9,894 bases of DNA from CAXXOK01 sp036759125. Lineage in GTDB: Bacteria > Bacillota > Clostridia > Christensenellales > Aristaeellaceae. A program made the position numbers and the translations under genes. Under the pieces are notes generated by a model that had not been told where the DNA came from, ran no database searches, and saw only the letters and a program-made list of their open reading frames with translations. The stretch covers positions 1 to 9,894 of the forward strand of contig DAIOVG010000099.1 in NCBI GenBank assembly GCA_036759125.1, written 5' to 3'. Positions 1-6,646 of the stretch are shown here, in pieces (position 1 is the stretch's first letter; each line of letters opens with the position of its first letter).

Positions 1-1105
1 TAAGGTCCATCAGGCCCATTGCGCTGGCGTAGATGGGGGAAGAGAGCTTGATGGTCCGTTTCACGGTTTCGCGTACAGGCTTGCCAAGCCTGCCGGAGAG
101 GTAATCACGCCCGCCGCGGTTTAATGCCAGGCCACCGCCGGTTAAGAAGATGTTGGACCAGTTGCCGGGCTTGATGCCGCTTTCTTCGACTGCATCTTTG
201 ACCATATCGGAGATCTCGTCCACGCGGGGCTCAAGCACTGCGGCGATGGCTTCCTGCGTAAAGCTTTCCTGCTTGGCGCCTTCGCCCAGGGAAACGGAGT
301 AGGTCTGGCCCTTGCCAACAACCCCGTATACATAGTCGCGTTTGATTTGCTCGGCGGACTGCATGGGGATTTTGAGCCCCTCGGCGATATCCGCGGCAAT
401 GTGCCCGCCGCCGACAGGCAGGGATTTCTGGTAGATCACGGCGTCGCCCTCAACCACCATCACATCCGTGCAGGTGTAGCCGACGTCGATCAGGATGGCG
501 GTCCGGTCGCGGTCCTCTTCCAATAGGTAGAGCATCGCCTCGCCGGTACAGCTGGAGAAGAACCCGCTCACCGCGATGTTCAGATCTCTGAGCCTTGCCA
601 TGACATCATCCAGAAAGAAGGTATCCGCCACCACGAAGGAAACGAGCGCTTTCAGCTCCGAGCCTTTCATGCCGACAGGTTCCAGCGTTTTCTTGCCGCC
701 GTCCACCATAAACCAGGCGGGGCTGCGGTGCACAACCACGCCGCGAACGGGGGAGAGCTGTTTATCGGCTTCGTTGAAGATCTTCTCCACATGCTTGGGC
801 GATACGCGCGGGTCCGCGCCCTGAATGGTGACCGAAGTCTCCACCACATACACGCGGGTGAACTCGCCGGGAACGCCGACGTTGATCTCCCTGAGCTTGC
901 GCCTGGCCTGGGATTCCGCCTCGGTGATCGACTGCAGGATCGCGTCGTTGAGCACGACCGGATTGTTCCATTCGCCGTCGACATAGCCCTCATACTGGGC
1001 GATGCCGGCGCCGACGATATCGCACCGTTGGTTTCCGCTGGTCTCGGAGATCAGCGTAACGATTTTGCTTGTGCCAAAGTCAATCGCAGCGATTGTCGAT
1101 TTCAT
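1..1105 (-). CDS. ftsA: FtsA-family actin-like ATPase, 3' end cut by the window edge
   Basis: FtsA is the actin/Hsp70-fold ATPase that tethers FtsZ to the membrane at the division site. The 368 visible residues start at an ATG (1105-1103) preceded by AGGGGA about ten bases upstream, and they read open to the edge. Visible parts, in order, are the phosphate-1 loop AAIDFGTSK (residues 6-14) and an SHS2/1C-type insertion around residues 75-170 that includes INVGVPGEF. Next come phosphate-2 IDVGYTCTD (206-214), the stretch PVGGGHIAADIAEGL that is typical of FtsA, and the adenosine motif LTGGG (321-325). The last residues end in the ATPase core, so any C-terminal membrane-anchoring helix lies outside the window. 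Phosphate-2 is unusual: FtsA proteins usually have GGGTTD, here GYTCTD. It could be an FtsA-like paralogue rather than the main divisome protein, and no ftsZ is visible. It is transcribed away from the RNA-processing operon. Confidence 0.85.
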   Translation of the reverse strand, partial: MKSTIAAIDFGTSKIVTLISETSGNQRCDIVGAGIAQYEGYVDGEWNNPVVLNDAILQSITEAESQARRKLREINVGVPGEFTRVYVVETSVTIQGADPRVSPKHVEKIFNEADKQLSPVRGVVVHRSPAWFMVDGGKKTLEPVGMKGSELKALVSFVVADTFFLDDVMARLRDLNIAVSGFFSSCTGEAMLYLLEEDRDRTAILIDVGYTCTDVMVVEGDAVIYQKSLPVGGGHIAADIAEGLKIPMQSAEQIKRDYVYGVVGKGQTYSVSLGEGAKQESFTQEAIAAVLEPRVDEISDMVKDAVEESGIKPGNWSNIFLTGGGLALNRGGRDYLSGRLGKPVRETVKRTIKLSSPIYASAMGLMDL

Positions 1106-1189
1106 TGCTAAACATTCCCCTGTTCCTTTATGGTCTTTGGTTCATATTCCAAGCAACATTGCTTATTCAAGTTCTTTCATGCTCCCAAA

Positions 1190-1203
1190 CAGGCTCAAGC
1201 CTG
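1190..1203 (-). promoter_or_regulatory. Small hairpin in the FtsA-like gene leader
   Basis: CAGGC and GCCTG flank a four-base loop, TTGA on the minus strand, inside the predicted 5' leader of the FtsA-like gene. Only three T follow it on that strand, so it is a weak terminator or attenuator at best. A second hairpin, AAGCA/TGCTT around ACAT (1151-1164), lies nearer the start codon. Neither matches a riboswitch family I recognise. Confidence 0.3.
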
Positions 1204-1248
1204 CATAAATCCATGAATTTCATGAATAACTAGAGAGCGCCATATTTT

Positions 1249-1277
1249 ATTGTATCCTTTTTATAAGGATTTCGCAA
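1249..1277 (-). promoter_or_regulatory. Candidate sigma-A promoter for the FtsA-like gene
   Basis: Read on the minus strand, TTGCGA (1277-1272) is followed after exactly 17 bases by TACAAT (1254-1249). These match the sigma-A consensus at four and five of six positions. Transcription would begin near 1242, giving a leader of roughly 135 bases before the ATG at 1105. The spacer holds an inverted repeat (ATCCTT 1254-1259 and AAGGAT 1265-1270), which could be a repressor site. This is a prediction from sequence alone. Confidence 0.55.
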
Positions 1278-1280
1278 TAG

Positions 1281-1297
1281 GAAGCGCTTCTTTTTTT
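1281..1297. promoter_or_regulatory. Palindrome with an AAGCGCTT core followed by a T-run
   Basis: GAAGCGCTTC (1281-1290) is a perfect 10-base palindrome with a central CG, followed by seven T. The AAGCGCTT core resembles operators of LacI/CcpA-family regulators. Against the extended cre consensus it fits only partly, with mismatches at the outer TG side and at the right arm. It sits just upstream of the -35 of the predicted minus-strand promoter, a position suited to regulation. As a terminator it is poor, because the self-complementary part leaves no proper loop. Confidence 0.3.
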
Positions 1298-1342
1298 CAT
1301 TTGTTTGCCTGATAGCAAGCCCCTTTCCCGTTGATTTGAGGG

Positions 1343-1411
1343 TATGCGGAAGGAGACCATGCAAAAACAACCATAACGATGGACGATATCGTGCTTTCTC
1401 CTTCCCGCGTA
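1343..1411 (+). repeat. Long inverted repeat enclosing a Shine-Dalgarno sequence and a five-codon reading frame
   Basis: GGAAGGAGA (1348-1356) is perfectly complementary to TCTCCTTCC (1397-1405). If C1406 is bulged, pairing continues for five more positions (1343-1347 with 1407-1411, one of them G-U). The left arm is itself an excellent Shine-Dalgarno sequence. Three bases after its GGAG lies ATG (1359), which opens a tiny frame of five codons, MQKQP, ending at TAA (1374-1376). Inside the loop are CCAT/ATGG (1371-1382) and the palindrome ACGATATCGT (1383-1392). In an RNA the right arm would hide the Shine-Dalgarno. The predicted operon promoter lies downstream of this structure, so its link to the operon is uncertain. 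Confidence 0.4.
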
Positions 1412-1482
1412 GTATAGCATGGGTATCCACGTATGGGCAAGCCGTGCGCCGTCTTGTTACAGGTAAAGGGTGCGTATGCCAG

Positions 1483-1511
1483 TTGAAAATCGCGGCTCAA
1501 CATGATACATT
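1483..1511 (+). promoter_or_regulatory. Candidate extended -10 sigma-A promoter for the RNA-processing operon
   Basis: TTGAAA (1483-1488) is separated by exactly 17 bases from TACATT (1506-1511). TGA directly precedes the -10, forming the TGn extended -10 element seen in strong Gram-positive promoters. Transcription would start near 1518, leaving a leader of about 25 bases that holds the GGAGG at 1532-1536. It would serve all five overlapping genes downstream. Spacing and position are good, but it is a prediction only. Confidence 0.6.
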
Positions 1512-1531
1512 GAAGACTGGAAATAGTGTAC

Positions 1532-1536
1532 GGAGG
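1532..1536 (+). promoter_or_regulatory. Ribosome binding site that fixes the radical SAM gene start
   Basis: GGAGG lies six bases before the ATG at 1543. It settles the start against an in-frame open stretch that begins about 200 bases upstream and has no comparable site. Confidence 0.8.
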
Positions 1537-1542
1537 CGCAGG

Positions 1543-3387
1543 ATGACAGATCGGATTGAACAGATACTGGAGCGGGTGGAAAAACCCGTGCGATATATAG
1601 GCGGCGAGGTCAACTCCGGGGTGATTCCCTTTGCAGAGGCGGAGGTTTCCTTCGCGTTCTGCTTCCCGGATACCTACGAGGTGGCCATGTCCCATCTGGG
1701 GATGAAAATACTCTATGGAATTCTAAACGCCATGCCCGGCGTGCTGTGCGAGCGCGTGTGTATGCCGTGGGTGGATATGATCAGCGAGCTGAAGGCTGAG
1801 AACATCCCCTTGTTCTCGCTGGAGAGCCGCACGCCGCTGCACAGGTTTGATATCGTCGGCTTTACCTTGCAGTATGAGATGAGCTATTCCAATATCCTGC
1901 ATATGCTGTCCATGGGCGGAGTTCCCGTAAAAGCCGCCGACAGGGGAGACGGAGACCCGATCGTCGTAGCAGGCGGCCCCTGCGCATCCAACCCCGAGCC
2001 TTTGCACGCGTTTATCGACGCGTTTATGATCGGCGACGGGGAAGATGTGATCGGCGAAGTGACCACCCTGCTGCGTGATTTGAAGAAAGCTGGCGTTCCC
2101 CGTGCGGAGCGGCTGCGGCGGCTTGCGCAGATTGAGGGCGTATATGTTCCCTCCTTATACAAAGTAACGTATCAGGAGGACGGAACCATCCAAAGCTTCT
2201 CGCCTGTGGACGAAACAGTTCCCGCGGTGGTCCGCAAGCGCTTTGTGACCGATCTGGAGAGCGCGTTTTATCCCACGGCGCCGCCGGTGCCCTATACCCA
2301 GGTGGTGCACGACAGGATTGTGCTGGAAATCATGCGCGGCTGCACGCAGGGCTGCCGCTTCTGCCACGCGGGCATGTTTTACAGGCCTGTGCGGGAACGC
2401 AGCGTGGAAAAGCTGTTGCAGCTTGCCCAGGAGCTGGCGGATAATACAGGATATGAGGAAATGTCGCTTTCATCGCTTTCTTCAGGTGACTATACACGAC
2501 TGCCGGAGCTGTGCCAAAGGCTGCAGGAGCAGTTCAAGGATCAGCATATGTCGTTATCCCTACCGTCGCTTCGCATCGACAGCGTTTTAAAGGACACCCT
2601 GATCGAGTCCGACAACGTTCGCAAGTCGAGCCTCACCTTCGCCCCGGAGGCAGGCACGCAAAGGCTTCGGGATGTGATCAACAAGGGCGTCACCCAGGAG
2701 GATCTGGCCGAAAAGTTGACGGACTCGTTTGAAAACGGCTGGAACAGCGTCAAGCTCTATTTTATGACCGGCCTGCCGACTGAAACCATGGAGGATATCG
2801 AGGGGATTTTCAAGCTCAGCAAGGCGGCGGTGGATCGCTACTACGCCGTGCCTAAACCCAAGCGCGCCAAAGGCCTGCGCATCACGGTGAGCACCTCGGT
2901 GTTTGTGCCAAAGCCTTTTACACCCTTCCAGTGGTGCGCGCAGGATACGCCCGAGGCGATCCGCGAAAAGCAGCTGGCGCTGCGCAATATGCTCGGCTCG
3001 CTTCGCGCCGTGCATTACAACTGGCACGATTCCCTCACCAGCCGCATGGAAGCCTGCTTTGCGCTTGGCGACCGCCGCATGGCCGACGTACTCTACCGTG
3101 CCTTTGAGCTTGGCTGCAAGCTGGACGGCTGGAGCGAGCAATACCGAAACGATTTGTGGCTCAAGGCGTTTGCCGATACGGGCGTCGATCCGGCGTTTTA
3201 CGCCAACCGCGCGCGCGGGGAAGATGAAATCCTTCCCTGGGAGTTTATCGATATCGGCGTCACCAAGGCGTTTTTGTTGAAAGAGTGGCACCGTGCCCAG
3301 CGCGCGGAGGTTACCCCGGACTGCCGGCAGCACTGCAACGCCTGTGGTTTACAGCAAGTGAAAGGATTGTGCGCGGCATGCGAATGA
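1543..3387 (+). CDS. TIGR03960-family radical SAM protein with B12-binding-like N-terminal domain
   Basis: The product is 614 residues and resembles TIGR03960, whose function is not established. The ATG at 1543 is chosen because GGAGG (1532-1536) lies six bases upstream and MTDRIEQILERVEKPVRYIG is a typical family beginning. The N-terminal part (about residues 20-180) looks like a cobalamin-binding-type Rossmann fold (CFPDTYEVAMSHLG, VVAGGPCASNPEPL). I do not see the DxHxxG motif needed for base-off cobalamin binding. The radical SAM core carries C267-x3-C271-x2-C274 in RGCTQGCRFCHAG, the ligands of the catalytic 4Fe-4S cluster. The C-terminus is cysteine-rich (C594, C598, C601, C610, C613), suggesting a second metal site. 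It overlaps the DUF2344 gene. In other bacteria the two domains are often adjacent or fused, so they probably act together, perhaps on RNA. That role is inferred. Confidence 0.88.
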   Translation: MTDRIEQILERVEKPVRYIGGEVNSGVIPFAEAEVSFAFCFPDTYEVAMSHLGMKILYGILNAMPGVLCERVCMPWVDMISELKAENIPLFSLESRTPLHRFDIVGFTLQYEMSYSNILHMLSMGGVPVKAADRGDGDPIVVAGGPCASNPEPLHAFIDAFMIGDGEDVIGEVTTLLRDLKKAGVPRAERLRRLAQIEGVYVPSLYKVTYQEDGTIQSFSPVDETVPAVVRKRFVTDLESAFYPTAPPVPYTQVVHDRIVLEIMRGCTQGCRFCHAGMFYRPVRERSVEKLLQLAQELADNTGYEEMSLSSLSSGDYTRLPELCQRLQEQFKDQHMSLSLPSLRIDSVLKDTLIESDNVRKSSLTFAPEAGTQRLRDVINKGVTQEDLAEKLTDSFENGWNSVKLYFMTGLPTETMEDIEGIFKLSKAAVDRYYAVPKPKRAKGLRITVSTSVFVPKPFTPFQWCAQDTPEAIREKQLALRNMLGSLRAVHYNWHDSLTSRMEACFALGDRRMADVLYRAFELGCKLDGWSEQYRNDLWLKAFADTGVDPAFYANRARGEDEILPWEFIDIGVTKAFLLKEWHRAQRAEVTPDCRQHCNACGLQQVKGLCAACE

Positions 3388-4052
3388 TGGTCGTTTTTGA
3401 AAAGCCCTATGCCCTGCGGCACATCGGCCATCTGGATTTGATGCGCACCATGCAGCGTGCTCTGCGCCGCAGCGGGCTGCCCGTGAAGTACAGCCAGGGC
3501 TTCAACCCGCATATCAAGCTGAGCTTCGCCTCGCCGCTTAGCGTGGGAATTGCGGGCGAGCGTGAGATTATGGATGTGCCCATGGAAAGCGAAGTCGCCG
3601 AGGATGCGTTTGCCTCCGCGCTGGATCGCGTGATGCCGCCTGGTATGCGGGTGAAGACCGCCCGTGCGATTGACGACAGGTTTCCTACCCTGATGAAGCT
3701 TGCGGCAGGCAGTCGGTTCCGCATCGAACCGGACGCTGATGCCGGGACGCTTGCCGACGGCATCCAAAAGCTGCTCGCGTTGGACGAGTATATGGCCGTG
3801 CGCAAAACCAAGAGCGGCGAAAACCTTGCCAATATCCGCCCGTATATCCAAACGCTGGAGGTTCGGGACGGCGCGATCTTCTTCACCGCATTCAACCTGC
3901 AAAGCGGGTCGCTCAAGCCCACCGTGGTGATGGACGCGCTGTTTTCACTGTCCGGCACACAACCGTGTTATTATAAGGTGATACGCGAAGTCATTTTGGC
4001 CATAGACAAGCAAGACCGCCTGCACCCGCTGGAGGTGACGGAAATTGATTGA
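3378..4052 (+). CDS. DUF2344/TIGR03936 radical SAM-associated protein
   Basis: This 224-residue protein belongs to the radical SAM-associated family DUF2344 (TIGR03936), the usual partner of TIGR03960. Its biochemical role is unknown. The N-terminal signature is clear: FEKPYALRHIGHLDLMRTMQ (residues 7-26), then YSQGFNPH (38-45). The ATG at 3378 is chosen because AAAGGA (3361-3366) lies eleven bases upstream and the protein then begins MRMMVVFEK, like its relatives. A second in-frame ATG at 3384 would give a four-base ATGA overlap with the upstream stop instead. Either way the gene overlaps the radical SAM gene by 10 or 4 bases, implying translational coupling and matched amounts of both products. 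Its 3' end overlaps rng. No signal peptide or membrane segment is visible, so it is probably cytoplasmic. Confidence 0.85.
   Translation: MRMMVVFEKPYALRHIGHLDLMRTMQRALRRSGLPVKYSQGFNPHIKLSFASPLSVGIAGEREIMDVPMESEVAEDAFASALDRVMPPGMRVKTARAIDDRFPTLMKLAAGSRFRIEPDADAGTLADGIQKLLALDEYMAVRKTKSGENLANIRPYIQTLEVRDGAIFFTAFNLQSGSLKPTVVMDALFSLSGTQPCYYKVIREVILAIDKQDRLHPLEVTEID
4031..4038 (+). promoter_or_regulatory. Strong ribosome binding site for the TTG-started rng
   Basis: GGAGGTGA lies inside the end of the DUF2344 gene, six bases before TTG (4045). This near-perfect complement to the 16S rRNA tail is what makes the rare TTG start convincing. Confidence 0.8.
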
Positions 4053-5256
4053 GAACCTGCATATCCTCGTCAAGGCCGACGCACAGGGCCGCAGCATTGC
4101 CGTAATGGAAAACAGCCGTCTGGTGGAGTTCTATCAGGAATGCGGCGCGGAAGACAGCTATGTCAACGCCGTGTTTCTGGGCAAGGTGGACCGGGTCATG
4201 AAGGGGCTTGACGCCGCCTTTGTGAAGATCGGCCAACCCAAGGCGGGCTTCCTGCCGATCAAGGAAATGGAAAGCTTTGCTAAGACTTCCAAGGGCGAAG
4301 CGCTTGCCGCCGGAGCGGAGCTCATCGTACAGGTGAAAAAGGACGCCAAGGGCGATAAAGGGGCGTTTGTATCCCGCGATATCGCCCTGCCGGGCCAGTA
4401 TATTATTTATATGCCGCTCAACCGCCACGTTGGCGTGTCCGAGCGGGTGACCGACGAGTCGGAAAGAAAAGCGCTTGCGGAAACCGGAAGGCAGCTTGCG
4501 GGGGGAGCATTTGGCATCGTCATGCGCAACGCCGCCGCCGGACAGAGCGAGGACGCCCTGCGGAATGAGCTGGAAACCCTCAAGTCCCGCTGGACACTGA
4601 TTACGGAAAAGGCGGAGCATGCCAAAGCGCCGGAGCTATTATACCGGGAGGATTCGCTGCTGTCTGTGCTTGTGCGTGATTACGCGCCGCGCTACACCCT
4701 GCACATCACCTGCAACGATAGGGTGAACCGCATGCCTGCTGCGCCCGTTGGGCTTTTGTGGGAACAGATCAAGAACCCGGAGCTTGATGCCCTGTGGGCC
4801 AAGCATACGATTGACGAGCAGGTGCGCACCGCGCTTTCGCGCCATGTACCGCTCCATAGCGGCGGAACCCTGACCATCGACGAGCGCGAAGCGCTGACGA
4901 CCATCGATGTCAACTCCGGCTCGTTCACCGCCAAAGAGGACGCCGCCTATCAGCTCAATCTGTCCGCCTGTGCGGAGATTGCCGCACAGATCCGGCTTCG
5001 CAACCTGTCGGGGATCATCATCATTGACTTTGTGGATATGGACACCGACGAGCAGCGTGCGCAGGTTGCCGCCGCACTACAGAATAATCTGACCCGGGAA
5101 CGCCAGAAGACCGTCATCCACGGCTTTACCAGCCTTGGACTTCTGGAAATGACCCGCAAGCGCATGGGGATACCCCTGCGCGATATGCTCAAGGAGCCTT
5201 GCAGCGTTTGCGCAGGCACTGGATACAAACGGAAAGGGAAACACTCGCTTGCATAA
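4045..5256 (+). CDS. rng: Ribonuclease E/G family endoribonuclease, compact RNase G type
   Basis: RNase E/G enzymes cleave single-stranded, often 5'-monophosphorylated RNA, and process rRNA ends and mRNA. This one is 403 residues. An S1-like segment follows the N-terminus (VNAVFLGKVDRVMKGLDAAF, about 36-55, then FVKIG and GFLPI). The catalytic DNase I-like region has TTIDVNSG, with D288 and N290, and IIIDFVDMD, with D328. These correspond to the magnesium-binding aspartates D303 and D346 of E. coli RNase E. LLEMTRKR follows, then the zinc-link C386-S-V-C389. Only 14 residues come after the zinc-link, so the small C-terminal domain of E. coli RNase E/G is absent or nearly so. The TTG start is supported by GGAGGTGA six bases upstream. 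It overlaps the DUF2344 gene by eight bases and miaB by eight. Confidence 0.93.
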   Translation: MIENLHILVKADAQGRSIAVMENSRLVEFYQECGAEDSYVNAVFLGKVDRVMKGLDAAFVKIGQPKAGFLPIKEMESFAKTSKGEALAAGAELIVQVKKDAKGDKGAFVSRDIALPGQYIIYMPLNRHVGVSERVTDESERKALAETGRQLAGGAFGIVMRNAAAGQSEDALRNELETLKSRWTLITEKAEHAKAPELLYREDSLLSVLVRDYAPRYTLHITCNDRVNRMPAAPVGLLWEQIKNPELDALWAKHTIDEQVRTALSRHVPLHSGGTLTIDEREALTTIDVNSGSFTAKEDAAYQLNLSACAEIAAQIRLRNLSGIIIIDFVDMDTDEQRAQVAAALQNNLTRERQKTVIHGFTSLGLLEMTRKRMGIPLRDMLKEPCSVCAGTGYKRKGKHSLA

Positions 5257-6646
5257 GGAACCGATACAGGTCTCCAAAGAGGAGATGGAAACACAGGCTC
5301 TTGCCATGGATGCGTTTCGCACCATGGACGCCTGCCCCAGAAGCTATCACATCGTTACCTACGGCTGCCAGATGAACGCCCACGATTCGGAAATACTGTC
5401 CGGAATGCTGGAGCGCATGGGCATGGAGGAGGCGCACGACAGGCGCGATGCCGATCTGGTGATTTTCAATACCTGCTGCGTGCGCGAAAACGCTGAAAGG
5501 CGCGCACTTGGCAACGTGATCTGGCTCAAGCAGCTGAAAAAAGAAAAACCCGGCCTGATCATCGCCGTATGCGGCTGCATGATCCAGCAGCCACACATGG
5601 CCGAGAGGATATTGAAGCAATATCCGTTTATTGATCTGGCCTTTGGCACGCACAACCTGTATCAGCTCCCTTCGCTGTTAAAAGACCTGCTGGAAAGAAA
5701 CCAGCGCGTTATTTCCGTCAGCCGGGAGGAGGATCTGATCGCCGAAGGGCTGCCCGTGAAGCGCTTGAACGACTACAAGGCTTACATCACCATCATGTAC
5801 GGCTGCGACAATTTTTGCACCTATTGCATCGTGCCCTATGTTCGCGGGCGGGAGCGCAGCCGCCGCATGGACGATATTCTGCGGGAGGCCGAAGCGCTGC
5901 AAAAGTCCGGCGTGCAGGAGATCATGCTGCTGGGGCAAAACGTGAACAGCTACGGCGATGGGCGCGATTTTCCAAAGCTCTTAAAAGCATTGGACGGCAT
6001 CGGCATTCCGCGCATCCGCTTTATGACCTCGCATCCCAAGGACCTGTCCGACGAGCTGATTGCGGTTATGGCAGGCGGCAAGCACATCTGCAACCACCTG
6101 CACCTGCCCGTGCAGAGCGGCTCCAACGAGATTTTAGGAGCCATGAACCGCGGGTATACCCGCGAGCGCTATATCGAGCGCGTACAGGCTCTGCGCAGCG
6201 CCGTGCCGGATATCGGCATCACCACCGATTTTATCATCGGCTTTCCGGGGGAAACGGACGCCCAGTTCATGGACAGTGTTTCACTGGTCGATACAATCGG
6301 GTATGATTCAGCGTTCACCTTTATCTATAGCCCGCGGGTCGGCACTGCCGCCGCCAGGATGAATGAGCAGGTGCCGGCGGATGTATCCGCGCAGCGCATC
6401 CAAACCCTGATTCAGGCTGTGGAGCGCAGCACCGAGCGCGTGCACCAGTCGCTGGTCGGGCATACCGAGCAGGTACTGGTCGAAGGCGTATCCAAGCGCT
6501 CCCAAACCATGGTGTCGGGCAAGGGACGGCGAAATATCACCGTCACGTTTGCAGGAGATCAGCGGGATATCGGTAAACTAATACAGGTGAAGATCGTCTC
6601 GGCAGCGGCCAATACGCTCCGGGGAGAAAAGGAGACTATGGAATGA
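5249..6646 (+). CDS. miaB: tRNA-2-methylthio-N6-dimethylallyladenosine synthase MiaB
   Basis: MiaB adds a methylthio group to i6A at position 37 of tRNAs that read UNN codons, using SAM and two 4Fe-4S clusters. The product is 465 residues, a normal length. The N-terminal methylthiotransferase domain shows its three cluster cysteines in TYGCQMN (C40), NTCCVRENAERR (C76) and VCGCM (C110). The radical SAM domain has YGCDNFCTYC with C186, C190 and C193. A TRAM RNA-binding domain fills roughly the last 65 residues. TYGCQMNAHDSE points to MiaB rather than MtaB or RimO. The TTG at 5249 is chosen because AAGGGA (5234-5239) lies nine bases upstream. Later in-frame ATGs at 5285 and 5306 have badly spaced or weak binding sites, but they would still keep the whole domain. 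It overlaps rng by eight bases and the next gene by four (ATGA). Confidence 0.95.
   Translation: MHKEPIQVSKEEMETQALAMDAFRTMDACPRSYHIVTYGCQMNAHDSEILSGMLERMGMEEAHDRRDADLVIFNTCCVRENAERRALGNVIWLKQLKKEKPGLIIAVCGCMIQQPHMAERILKQYPFIDLAFGTHNLYQLPSLLKDLLERNQRVISVSREEDLIAEGLPVKRLNDYKAYITIMYGCDNFCTYCIVPYVRGRERSRRMDDILREAEALQKSGVQEIMLLGQNVNSYGDGRDFPKLLKALDGIGIPRIRFMTSHPKDLSDELIAVMAGGKHICNHLHLPVQSGSNEILGAMNRGYTRERYIERVQALRSAVPDIGITTDFIIGFPGETDAQFMDSVSLVDTIGYDSAFTFIYSPRVGTAAARMNEQVPADVSAQRIQTLIQAVERSTERVHQSLVGHTEQVLVEGVSKRSQTMVSGKGRRNITVTFAGDQRDIGKLIQVKIVSAAANTLRGEKETME

Larger units (their letters stand above)
1106..1542. other. Divergent intergenic region with two candidate promoters and several inverted repeats
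   Basis: This 437-base gap separates the start codons of the FtsA-like gene (minus) and the radical SAM gene (plus). It is visibly richer in A and T than the flanking genes, mainly at 1200-1310. It contains a candidate promoter for each direction, a 10-base palindrome followed by seven T (1281-1297), a long inverted repeat (1343-1411) and the perfect palindrome ACGATATCGT (1383-1392). Near the minus-strand gene it also has AAGCAA/TTGCTT (1151-1164), CAGGC/GCCTG (1190-1203) and ATGAATTTCAT (1213-1223). I see no credible protein-coding gene. The plus-strand frame is open from 1336, but its residues before 1543 are of low quality and resemble no family I know. Confidence 0.7.

Noticed and set aside
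1281..1297. Intrinsic terminator reading on the plus strand
   Set aside because: The palindrome leaves too small a loop for a stable hairpin, and there is no plus-strand gene upstream for it to end.
1230..1430. 66-residue minus-strand frame in the intergenic region
   Set aside because: It starts at GTG without a ribosome site, crosses the predicted promoter of the FtsA-like gene, and its content is explained by palindromes and low-complexity stretches.
1336..1542. In-frame N-terminal extension of the radical SAM gene
   Set aside because: The frame is open, but the extra 69 residues are arginine-rich and unlike the family. The site GGAGG at 1532-1536 clearly serves the ATG at 1543, and a good promoter lies inside the extension.
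2587..3333. 248-residue minus-strand frame opposite the radical SAM gene
   Set aside because: It is antisense to a conserved enzyme core. Long antisense frames are expected in GC-rich genes, and it shows no family motif. The same holds for antisense frames at 3198-3902, 3991-4620 and 5189-5653.
3285..3377. Longer start for the DUF2344 gene
   Set aside because: The extra residues overlap the cysteine-rich tail of the upstream gene in another frame and match nothing in the family, which begins at MR..FEK.
5285..5308. Later ATG starts for miaB (5285, 5306)
   Set aside because: The purine run before 5285 touches the ATG and is too close, and 5306 has only a weak site. TTG at 5249 has AAGGGA at nine bases. 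They remain possible and would not change the domains.
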